Below, piece by piece: positions 1-9,496 of a DNA stretch of 20,624 bases. The stretch comes from Tritrichomonas musculus. Taxonomy: Eukaryota > Parabasalia > Tritrichomonadida > Tritrichomonadidae. The position numbers and the translations under genes were made by a program. Position 1 is the first letter of the stretch, and each line of letters starts with the position of its first letter. Below the pieces are notes generated by a model that saw only the letters and a list, made by a program, of their open reading frames with translations, made no database searches and had not been told where the DNA came from. The DNA lies in NCBI GenBank assembly GCA_039105265.1, contig JAPFFF010000528.1, positions 1 to 20,624 on the forward strand, read 5' to 3'.

Positions 1-194
1 AAAAATTGAGAATAAATTAATTCAAAAAAATTGACTCATTTCCATTAAACAAATCGAAGTTTTTTAAGTTAACTTGAATCAAATTTTAAATTAAAAATCA
101 AACAATAGCAATGATAGCTAATAATAATAATAACAAAAATAATTAATTATCATTTATTAAAGTACTTTTCAAAATTTTACATCAATTTACAGAG
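1..194. other. AT-rich sequence downstream of Cpn60, no gene seen
   Basis: No reading frame or RNA gene is recognisable. A short TAA-type microsatellite lies at about 118-135. This is probably the 3' flank of the Cpn60 gene. Confidence 0.6.
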
Positions 195-195
195 T

Positions 196-1878
<1,683 letters not shown>

Positions 1879-1895
1879 TTAATGTTAAGTGGCCG

Positions 1896-1900
1896 AATGA
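1896..1900 (-). promoter_or_regulatory. Initiator (Inr) of the Cpn60 gene
   Basis: The minus strand reads TCATT here, matching the trichomonad initiator TCA(+1)Y(A/T). The +1 adenine would be at 1898, giving a 23-nt 5' UTR before the ATG at 1875. Trichomonad 5' UTRs are typically this short. The coiled-coil gene at 3655 has the same motif at the same distance. The five-base match is short, so position is the stronger evidence. Confidence 0.6.
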
Positions 1901-2773
1901 ATTGATATTTTATATTCAAAAATGGTCACATAATTAAATATCATATAGATGGCCGCTTTTCATTCAATATTTGTTTTTCTATATTTTTATTATTCAAAAA
2001 TTCTGGATTTTTTTTGAACCATAAAAATTATGACAAAGATAATATAATATTTACCATGATTATTAAAGCATATTCAATTGAATTGATGAAATATTTTTTT
2101 TTTTTTTTTGAATTTTTTTCTTAATATAAACTATTCAATTTTATTTCAGATTTACAAATATTATCGATAATTTCCATTACAGAAATACACAATAGATGCA
2201 ATATATGAATAAATCGAAAACAAAAGATTGAGGAAAGAAGATTATTTTCATTACCAACCAAAATAAAATTTAATATTTTTAATTGAAGTTATATACATAA
2301 GAATAAATTTATTATATAACTTTATATTTTTTACACAAAAAACAACTTTAATTGAAATCAAAAGGCTTCTAGTAAAATTGTATAATACAATTTGTATTAA
2401 AATTTAATTATTTTTAATTGGTGATCGAAAAAAAAAGTATTTCGCATATTTATTGATTGAGAAACAATAGTTTTTCTGTTTTTTTGAATCATCTATTAAA
2501 ATATATATAAAATTTTAAACAAAAATTTCAATTACTCCAACAAAATTATAGCAAATACAAACTTATTAATGATAGGGATAAATAATAAAGATTTAAATCA
2601 CGCCTCTATATATATTATGAAAATCAATATATAATGCAATGTTAAAATAAATATTGCATTTTGAAAAACTCATGTTTAATATTTCAAAATACTAGCTAGT
2701 ACAATAATTACGATGGATTATTAAAAAAAAAATAAGAAAATTTGGTTAAAAAAAAATTTAATATATCAAAATT
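1901..2773. other. AT-rich spacer between Cpn60 and thioredoxin, no gene seen
   Basis: About 870 bp with stops in all frames and no RNA gene that I recognise. It contains a run of 16 T at about 2094-2109 and several A/T homopolymers. It must hold the upstream promoter region of Cpn60 (right of 1900) and the 3' end of the thioredoxin transcript, but I see no further sites I can support. Confidence 0.6.
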
Positions 2774-2776
2774 TTA
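2773..2776 (-). terminator. UAAA polyadenylation signal overlapping the thioredoxin stop
   Basis: The stop TAA is followed directly by A on the minus strand, forming the UAAA tetranucleotide known as the trichomonad polyadenylation signal. The assignment rests on motif and position only. Confidence 0.5.
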
Positions 2777-3139
2777 TGGCTTTGAATGATTTACAATAGC
2801 ATCGCGCAAAGTGGGGTTATCAAGACCCTGAATTTCTGCAACTTGAATTGGTTCACCTTTTTCATCTACATTTTTAAAAAGTCTTACGTTTGGTATACCT
2901 GTAATTTCATATTTATCTGCGAGATCAGGATTTTCATCAACGTCGATTTTGATAAATTTAACATCGGGGTTTTCGGATGCAATTTGGGGGAGCATACCAG
3001 CCAAACGACGGCATGGGGCACACCACTGGGCCCAAAAGTTAGCTACCACAAGACCAGTAAAGCTTTGTATCTGACTTTTGAATTCATCTAATGTTCCCTT
3101 AAAAGATGTAATGTTATCACTTTCAGTTTTTGCAGACAT
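2774..3139 (-). CDS. Thioredoxin with WCAPC active site
   Basis: Small thiol-disulfide oxidoreductase of 121 residues, close to the usual 105-110 plus a short N-terminal extension. The redox centre is W39-C40-A41-P42-C43. It is preceded by VVANFWAQ, the core beta strand, and followed by FIKIDVDENPDLADKY and the cis-proline loop GIPNVRLF with Pro83. Trichomonads use thioredoxin, thioredoxin reductase and peroxiredoxin as a main antioxidant chain; that role is inferred from the family. Two details differ from the textbook form: Ala replaces Gly in the CxPC motif, and two Arg follow it. The N-terminus (MSAKTESDNITSFKG) is not leader-like, so a cytosolic location is most likely. The stop overlaps TAAA. 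I find no clear initiator, but an AACGGTTATT motif lies about 10 nt upstream of the ATG. Confidence 0.95.
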   Translation of the reverse strand: MSAKTESDNITSFKGTLDEFKSQIQSFTGLVVANFWAQWCAPCRRLAGMLPQIASENPDVKFIKIDVDENPDLADKYEITGIPNVRLFKNVDEKGEPIQVAEIQGLDNPTLRDAIVNHSKP

Positions 3140-3654
3140 TTACAATTAGAATAACCGTTTTCAAAGTGTCAAAAAATTAAGGAAAGTTTTAATCAGAGAA
3201 TTATCACACACAACAAAACTCTTATTAAAAAGAAAGCTTTCTTTCAAACATTATAATCTTCTATTTAATTTCTTAAATAAAATGAACACTTTAAATTCTC
3301 CAAACTTTTCTTTATATTCAAAAAGTGATCCCTTAACGTACAATTGCAATCTAAATCTATAAAATAAAAAAATTTTGGCGGGGTATTCGTATAACAACGA
3401 TTAAAAACAATTCAATACATCGCTCAACGGTTATTTTATTTTATTCAATAAAAAAAAAAAACTTAATGATACTTATTAATATGTGTTAAATACAAATATA
3501 AAAGTTATCTTATTATTAAATTGTTATATTTATTTAATATTAATAAATATAATAAATTATTATGAATATTTAATGAGATATTTGATTTTTTTAAGATAAA
3601 AATTTTGAGATAATTTCACCGTTTAAGGTTCATTGAATTTTAATAGATTTTAAA
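3140..3654. promoter_or_regulatory. Divergent intergenic region between thioredoxin and the coiled-coil gene
   Basis: This 515-bp AT-rich spacer must carry both promoters. Three things stand out. AACGGTTATT occurs twice in opposite orientation: minus strand at 3150-3159 and plus strand at 3426-3435. It contains a Myb-type core (YAACGG on the plus copy). A small GC-rich patch, TTTTGGCGGGG, lies at 3373-3383. A TCATT initiator lies at 3630-3634. No reading frame of note is present. Confidence 0.55.
3630..3634 (+). promoter_or_regulatory. Initiator (Inr) of the coiled-coil gene
   Basis: TCATT matches the trichomonad TCA(+1)Y(A/T) initiator. The +1 adenine at 3632 gives a 23-nt 5' UTR to the ATG at 3655, identical in spacing to the Cpn60 gene. 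This supports the chosen start codon. Confidence 0.6.
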
Positions 3655-4830
3655 ATGGATTCTTCTTTTCATCTATCTGATTTTGGACAAAGCATTTCGC
3701 CAGATATTAAACTTCACCATGATACCAATACTAACTGGGAATATAATGGCGAAGAAGGAGAAAATAGTGTTGATTTTTTAAGATCAAGAATCGCTGAAGT
3801 TGCAGCAGAGCTAGAAGGTGTAAACCAAGATATTGAAAAACGTCAGTCAATCTATGAAGCGGAGCTTACTAATCTTGCAGTTGATATCCAAAATGCAAAG
3901 CAAAAAGCTAATGATGCTTTGGAGCAACAGCAAATAGAACAACAAAATAAACTTCAAGAGCTCAAAAATTCAGCAGAAGATGAAAGGAGTAAGATTGAAG
4001 GATACTACCACAATCTTGTTTTGCAGAATAATAGATTAATGGTTAATCAGCAAGAAGTTATGGAAATTCAGAAACAATCATCTTTATTTGACAGTAAAAG
4101 AAAAGAGGAACTTGAAAGTCTTAGATTGAACGAGTCAAATGCTTCATTTGTGAACACTCATTTTAAAAAATTACTTGAAAAGAAGCTATCACAATTTAGT
4201 AACAGACAACGATTAAAGAATCTCGAACAAGAGGTTTCTAACCTGCAGTCTACTCGTCGCGAGATAGACTCAAAGTTCAGACTGGACAGATCTGATTTGC
4301 TTGGTAGGTTTGAAATTCGAACCGCTGATAACAAGATGGTCATCAATACATTGAAAGATGATATCATTGCCAGAGAGAAAGAATACAATTCACATTTAGA
4401 AGTCACAAAGCAAAGAATTGAAAAGGAAAGAATCGCTGCTGAAAACGAACTCAAGTTTATGGCAAATCAATTAGAAACCCTCCAGAATGTATACCAAACT
4501 GTCTTAAAGAGAAGTAGCCAGCAACTTTCGATTTTAAACCAAGATATAGAAAAGATGAAACGATTAGTTTCATCTTCAAGAGAAGAAGTTGACAAATATG
4601 AACAAGACAATTTAGAAAGGAACAAAAAATTCCATGAATTGGCAATGACTACAAATTCTTTCCGTCAATCATCATCTGGAATGGCTGATGAACTAACTAA
4701 AACCAGAATGGAAAGAGATTTCTCAATTTCACAGATACAGAAGTATTCTACTCCTAATAGATCAAAGAAACCACCATTAAGCACATATTCTTACTCTTAT
4801 TCAGCAGGAAAAAAGAATAGTATATTTTAA
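3655..4830 (+). CDS. Coiled-coil protein of unknown function
   Basis: 391 residues. I do not recognise a named family. A short acidic N-terminal segment (1-38) leads into long predicted coiled coil from about 40 to 335, rich in Glu, Lys, Gln and Leu with heptad-like spacing. Weak interruptions lie near 115-125 and 160-170. The C-terminal tail from about 364 is different: basic and Ser/Tyr-rich (TPNRSKKPPL, then Tyr-Ser repeats), which could be a phosphorylation or attachment segment. No transmembrane segment, signal peptide or catalytic motif is visible. The start is supported by an initiator 23 nt upstream. The stop codon does not overlap UAAA; a TAAA lies about 20 nt later. Long coiled coils of this kind are common in flagellar, basal-body and cytoskeletal proteins, but that role is only a guess. 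Confidence 0.9.
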   Translation: MDSSFHLSDFGQSISPDIKLHHDTNTNWEYNGEEGENSVDFLRSRIAEVAAELEGVNQDIEKRQSIYEAELTNLAVDIQNAKQKANDALEQQQIEQQNKLQELKNSAEDERSKIEGYYHNLVLQNNRLMVNQQEVMEIQKQSSLFDSKRKEELESLRLNESNASFVNTHFKKLLEKKLSQFSNRQRLKNLEQEVSNLQSTRREIDSKFRLDRSDLLGRFEIRTADNKMVINTLKDDIIAREKEYNSHLEVTKQRIEKERIAAENELKFMANQLETLQNVYQTVLKRSSQQLSILNQDIEKMKRLVSSSREEVDKYEQDNLERNKKFHELAMTTNSFRQSSSGMADELTKTRMERDFSISQIQKYSTPNRSKKPPLSTYSYSYSAGKKNSIF

Positions 4831-5354
4831 TTAATTTCATCTCATTATAAAAAAAACTTCTTCTCATTTTTGAATATCATTTATTTAATTGCAATTGATA
4901 ATCAATTGTTAATACCACTATGATAGGATATATTAAAAATTTTATATTAAGAGAAGAAAATTCAATAAGTTATCACAAAAATTGTTTTATAAATTGAATT
5001 TTTTTACTGAGTATTTTGTCTATATTTTTATAGATATGAATTATGCTATTTAAATAAAATTTATTTTTATTTTTGTTTCAATTCTTTCTTATTTTTTCAA
5101 TTATTAATTAAAAAATTGAGAGGATGGAAAATTGATCGTTCTATTTCATAAAACTTGATAGCATAATATAAAATAACCTTAAAGAATATATTTAAAACTT
5201 TAAACAAATTTAAAATAAAGCATATAATTATATTTATCCTCTATAACTTTTAATCTAAATATGAAGATAAAAACATTTTTAAAATACTATTTTACTATTC
5301 AAAATTGACTTGGAAATCGTTCTTAAAAAAGTGAATTCTATTTTAATTATTTAT
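4831..5354. other. AT-rich spacer between the coiled-coil and RhoGEF genes
   Basis: No gene or RNA is recognisable. It contains the 3' flank of the coiled-coil gene and the promoter of the RhoGEF gene. No TCAYW initiator lies within about 50 bp of the RhoGEF start. Confidence 0.55.
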
Positions 5355-6638
5355 ATGTCTCTATTTCGTATAGATACACTAAAAATAGGAAAAGCTAACG
5401 ATTTGGCTTTGGCTGCAAAACAAGCGCAGTCTATTCAAACTCTAACACCTCTCATATGCCACTTCATGACCCGATACTGCAACGATAAGAAACGAAGGAG
5501 AATTCTTTGTGAAATAATTCAAACAGAAAAGAGTTACGTTAGTTCTCTAGAGGCTTTACTTGAAGTATATTATAAACCTCTAGATCAATCAATTGTTGAA
5601 AAAAGTGGTATTATTGATACCGATTCATTAAATAAATTACTTGGCGATTTCGATCAAATTTATGCTTTACATAAAAATATAATTTTAAAAACAATGGAAA
5701 CCGTTTATGATGATCTTCAAGAACCATTTCCACCTCATGATGCCTTCTTGAAAGTGGCAAATGCATTTATTGAAATTTATCCTCGCATGCGTCAAGTTTA
5801 TTTAACATATTTGGCTAATAATTTACAATCCGAAGCAATTCTCACAAAATTGAAAAAGAATCGCAAGTTTCGGAATTTCTTGGATGAAGCTCTTTTTAAT
5901 CCAGCAGCAAAATGCCAAGAACTAGATGATTTTCTAATTCTTCCTACACAACGTATAGCATCTTACAGACTCCTCTTCGAAAGAATTCTTAAGAACTTTC
6001 CAACAGAAACCCATCAAAAAGAACATGATCAATACACAATTGCTCTGAACCAACTCATTCAAATAGGTACTGAAATGAATTCTGAAAATAATGATCAACA
6101 AGTCGCTAAAGAACTTTTATCAGTTACTGAAATTATTGGCAAGGTTCCACAAGGCTTTGTTTTTATGAAACCAGGCAGAAGATTTTTAGGTAAATTCAAT
6201 TGCACGGAAATTGTTGAAACTGATAAGAAGAAATCTCCCAAAAAATGCCAAATATTTGTTATGAACGATGTTGCTATAGTTACGGTACGTGATGAATGGT
6301 CTGTTTTCTCAGCCACAAAGTATTCATTTATTGAAGCTGTTCCCCTATCGCAAATTCATTTTCGTCCATACGATTTTGAAAACAGTGATCAAAATAAGTC
6401 ATTTATACTTATATCAGATGGAAATGAATATCCTTTCATAGTCGAAGATTCAATTCTTCGTGATAACATTGTTTTCAAGATTAAGAAATTAAAGAGGCAC
6501 ATATATGATCATGCTTCTAAAATGTCAGAGTGTGGATTAGCTTATATAACTAAAAATATGGATGCAATTCATGATTCATATTTCAACCCAAAGAAAATAA
6601 TGACACGAGCAGAAGCCATCGAATCGCTTAAAATTTAA
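5355..6638 (+). CDS. Rho guanine nucleotide exchange factor (DH-PH protein)
   Basis: Exchange factor that would activate Rho/Rac-type small GTPases in the cytoplasm and so control actin and cell shape. The DH (Dbl homology) domain spans about 47-245. Its first conserved block is seen in RILCEIIQTEKSYVSSLEAL (50-69). Its hallmark helix is LILPTQRIASYRLLFERILK (194-213), where the PxQRI(x)xY pattern contacts the GTPase. Residues about 265-385 have the strand-rich pattern expected of the PH domain that normally follows DH. The open frame extends in-frame to 5310 but has no ATG before 5355, so I take 5355 (MSLFRIDTLK) as the start, giving 427 aa. No intron is seen. The stop overlaps TAAA. Trichomonads have many Rho/Rac GTPases, so which one it serves cannot be told. 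Confidence 0.88.
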   Translation: MSLFRIDTLKIGKANDLALAAKQAQSIQTLTPLICHFMTRYCNDKKRRRILCEIIQTEKSYVSSLEALLEVYYKPLDQSIVEKSGIIDTDSLNKLLGDFDQIYALHKNIILKTMETVYDDLQEPFPPHDAFLKVANAFIEIYPRMRQVYLTYLANNLQSEAILTKLKKNRKFRNFLDEALFNPAAKCQELDDFLILPTQRIASYRLLFERILKNFPTETHQKEHDQYTIALNQLIQIGTEMNSENNDQQVAKELLSVTEIIGKVPQGFVFMKPGRRFLGKFNCTEIVETDKKKSPKKCQIFVMNDVAIVTVRDEWSVFSATKYSFIEAVPLSQIHFRPYDFENSDQNKSFILISDGNEYPFIVEDSILRDNIVFKIKKLKRHIYDHASKMSECGLAYITKNMDAIHDSYFNPKKIMTRAEAIESLKI

Positions 6639-6639
6639 A
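6636..6639 (+). terminator. UAAA polyadenylation signal overlapping the RhoGEF stop
   Basis: The stop TAA plus the next A form TAAA, the known trichomonad polyadenylation tetranucleotide. The gene downstream begins only 125 bp later, so the transcript must end in this short gap. Confidence 0.45.
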
Positions 6640-6763
6640 ATAGTTATTTTTTTATTTTTTACAAATAAACATGAATTTTTAACTCCATATCTTTGCTTAT
6701 GATTTTAATAATTGAATGATTTTCTTTAATTTCTCTCAAAAAATAATTTTATTCAATTAAGAA

Positions 6764-9199
6764 ATGGCTTTGAACAAAGAAGATGATGAAACATTTAAAT
6801 TACTAAGATCATTTCAAATTAGTTATTTCAAAGCTCATGAAAAAGAAGGTGAATATCCTGACCCTATAGATCAAATACGAATTTGGAAGTTTGTTATTAA
6901 ATTAGCATCTTTGTCTCCAAGCCAAATATATGCACAAACATTTCCTTATATTTCATTTTACAATTCAATTGTTCCAGAGTTTTCAAAAGACAATCCAGAG
7001 TTTATGTATCGCCAGGTTGAAGATATGAAAACCACCAAGAATGTACAAAATGTTGTTATTTCAATAAAACCTTATATACGTGTGCTTCCTTTCCTTGAAA
7101 TTGATTTGATTTTTTCAATATTCAATATTTCAATTAATATTATCACACAAAGTTTAAAAGTTCATCCAAATCAGATACCAAAAACTTTTGTTTCAACATT
7201 CGATGATGTTTTAGTTGAAGATTTTAGTTTAGAATCTTTTAAAGCTGTTGTTGAGTATTTTAAGGAAATGATTGATTCAGAGCAAAAAGCGCAGGCACTT
7301 TTTATTTTTTCATGCTTTGCTCTTGATTTTGTAAAGATTGATGACCATCTTGATCAATTCGTTAAAGAAACCTTGATTGACGCATTAAACTCAGAAGAAG
7401 ATATCATAGTTATTGCTGGCTTTAATTTATTGAACGAATATTCAAGCCATTTCCAATTTGAACCAGAGTCAGCTCCTCCTACCGACTTTCTGATTGATGC
7501 AATTTTTCCAAGACTACTTTCACAGAATGACAACCTTTCGCGACATGCACATGAAGCTGCAGAAGCTATGATCAAATGTCGCATTTTTCAAGAAGATTAT
7601 GCGATGAATCAGATTTTAACGACTTTTGATCAATATCCTGTCAACAATATTGATGACTTTTTCAATTTACTTCATGTAATCTTATACCCAGTGAATGATT
7701 ACCAAGAAATTGATTATAAGCCAGAAATGAAGAAGTTAGTTCCAATCCGATCATTTGTACTTGACAAACTTAAAAACAACCCGGAACCAATCACCAAAGC
7801 ACATTGCATCAATGTAATTAGTGATTTGATGAGCATTAAGAAATCTTTTGTGAAAAAAAGCGTTGTTTTTGCATTCGAGGAAACTAAAAAATTAATTTCA
7901 CGTAAAAAGACCAATACATATCATTTGATATCTTCTTTTCTCGATGGAATGTATACCAATTATGAGCAATACCAATCAGAAATCATTGATCTCATTCCAC
8001 AGCTATGCGAAGTTTTGTCAAAAGAAAAACCACTAAGCAAAAAGCAGAGGCTTGATTTGGGAATGGACATTGCTTCAATTTGCCATAAGGCAAACAAGGC
8101 TCCTCCATCATTACTATCTGCTTTTGCACAAAGCTCTATTAACTCAAAAGTTTTTTCAGAAGTATTACAAGGGTGCTGTATTGTTCTTCAAATAATGACC
8201 TTTTTAAATAAAAAATCTCTCAAAATTATTTTTGAAAGATTATATCAACATGTTAGAAGCCCAAGCGATAACAAATCAATGAATTTTCTTGTTAGGACAA
8301 TGAGAAAACTTCTAACAAAATGCAAAGTTGAATCACCAACTTCAGAAAACTTTCTTAAAATGATTTTATCAAATATCCATTTACTCATACAAGACGATTT
8401 AACTTTAACAACAAATGAATATACCAAATATCTATGCGCAATGACAAAAACATATCCAGAGATCGCCCCAGCAGTTTTCAATCGCTTTTATGAAATAATA
8501 TCAGCCGGCCGAATTCCGCCACCATGCTTCTTTTTGCCAATAATAGCCACCATTGAAACAAAAAAGGTTAGTAAGGAAGATGTTGAAAACTTATGTCAAA
8601 AACAAATCAAATCTATCCTCAAAAAAAAGAAAACCAGAGATATTTCGAAATTGGTTTGCGTAACAATTGAAACTTTGCATACTATTTTTAATAATTACCC
8701 TGAAGCTTTAAATCCGATTGAAGAGAAAGTTGATCTTGTTGCTAACTTTTTAAAGGATGTTGACTTAAGTGAACAAGAAAATCCAGAAATGCAGAATTTG
8801 CTTGAAATAGTGCCTGATGCTTGCAATTTTATTCTTGATGTTTACGCAAATGTTCAAAGTATTGATATAAATATCGACTTACTTGTTACAATTTTCAATC
8901 TACTTCCTTTTCCAGTAGAAGTGAAGTGCAATGCATCAATTCTTGAAAGTTTACTCAAAATAGTGAATAATGAAAAATTCGCAAAATGGAAGATCAAATC
9001 ATGCAGAACATTTGCCGCTTACTTGCTACTCAATAAAAAAGATTTAGATGAATTCAAATTTAATCCAAAACTTGTTGAACAAATGGTTTCCGTTCTGAAA
9101 GAAGTTGCTTCAGAAAATCCACAAAACTTCGATAAAATTCTTAAACATTTCCAAAATAAGACTCGTGATATTCCAAAACTAAAAGAACTTATCCAATAA
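6764..9199 (+). CDS. Large helical protein, ARM/HEAT-like, family not recognised
   Basis: 811 residues with no motif I can name. The sequence is almost entirely amphipathic helix-forming. Short helices are separated by polar turns at roughly 35-45 residue spacing, as in armadillo or HEAT solenoids; segments such as RLLSQNDNLSRHAHEAAEAM resemble an ARM/HEAT helix pair. It has no transmembrane stretch, signal peptide or low-complexity region. Solenoids of this sort usually act as scaffolds, nuclear-transport receptors or assembly factors, but nothing here selects one. The ATG at 6764 follows the RhoGEF gene by 125 bp on the same strand; co-transcription is not expected in trichomonads. The nearest initiator-like sequence is TTCAATT about 10 bp upstream, not a good match. 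The stop is followed by T, so UAAA does not overlap it. Confidence 0.85.
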   Translation: MALNKEDDETFKLLRSFQISYFKAHEKEGEYPDPIDQIRIWKFVIKLASLSPSQIYAQTFPYISFYNSIVPEFSKDNPEFMYRQVEDMKTTKNVQNVVISIKPYIRVLPFLEIDLIFSIFNISINIITQSLKVHPNQIPKTFVSTFDDVLVEDFSLESFKAVVEYFKEMIDSEQKAQALFIFSCFALDFVKIDDHLDQFVKETLIDALNSEEDIIVIAGFNLLNEYSSHFQFEPESAPPTDFLIDAIFPRLLSQNDNLSRHAHEAAEAMIKCRIFQEDYAMNQILTTFDQYPVNNIDDFFNLLHVILYPVNDYQEIDYKPEMKKLVPIRSFVLDKLKNNPEPITKAHCINVISDLMSIKKSFVKKSVVFAFEETKKLISRKKTNTYHLISSFLDGMYTNYEQYQSEIIDLIPQLCEVLSKEKPLSKKQRLDLGMDIASICHKANKAPPSLLSAFAQSSINSKVFSEVLQGCCIVLQIMTFLNKKSLKIIFERLYQHVRSPSDNKSMNFLVRTMRKLLTKCKVESPTSENFLKMILSNIHLLIQDDLTLTTNEYTKYLCAMTKTYPEIAPAVFNRFYEIISAGRIPPPCFFLPIIATIETKKVSKEDVENLCQKQIKSILKKKKTRDISKLVCVTIETLHTIFNNYPEALNPIEEKVDLVANFLKDVDLSEQENPEMQNLLEIVPDACNFILDVYANVQSIDINIDLLVTIFNLLPFPVEVKCNASILESLLKIVNNEKFAKWKIKSCRTFAAYLLLNKKDLDEFKFNPKLVEQMVSVLKEVASENPQNFDKILKHFQNKTRDIPKLKELIQ

Positions 9200-9492
9200 T
9201 ATTGTCATTAATATGAATAATTTTCTATATATAAAATATATTATCTATTTTAATTTTATTTATTTTTTCTAAAGAAAAGAAAAGTATTCCATGCTTTTGA
9301 CTTAGAAGTTTTAAGCAATATCCTATCTTTTTTTTAAATTAAATTTCTAAAACACTGAGATAAGAAATATCATCTAATTCATTCTGTATAATCAAATCAT
9401 CTTGCTAATTGTGCATACATTTATTTTGATTTGTATAATTATATATCATTAAAAAAAATATTTATATTATTATTGAGTGCTAATTTTTTTTA
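9200..9492. other. Convergent 3' spacer
   Basis: About 290 bp of AT-rich DNA between two convergent genes, with no reading frame or RNA. It must hold the 3' ends of both transcripts. A TAAA occurs on the plus strand about 35 bp after the stop of the left gene. Confidence 0.55.
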
Positions 9493-9496
9493 TTTA
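9493..9496 (-). terminator. UAAA polyadenylation signal overlapping the stop of the RNF213-like gene
   Basis: On the minus strand the stop TAA is followed by A, giving TAAA, the trichomonad polyadenylation tetranucleotide. The assignment rests on motif and position only. Confidence 0.5.

Noticed and set aside
5310-5354. In-frame N-terminal extension of the RhoGEF gene
   Set aside because: It would begin at TTG with no ATG; the first ATG is at 5355 and the DH domain begins well after it.
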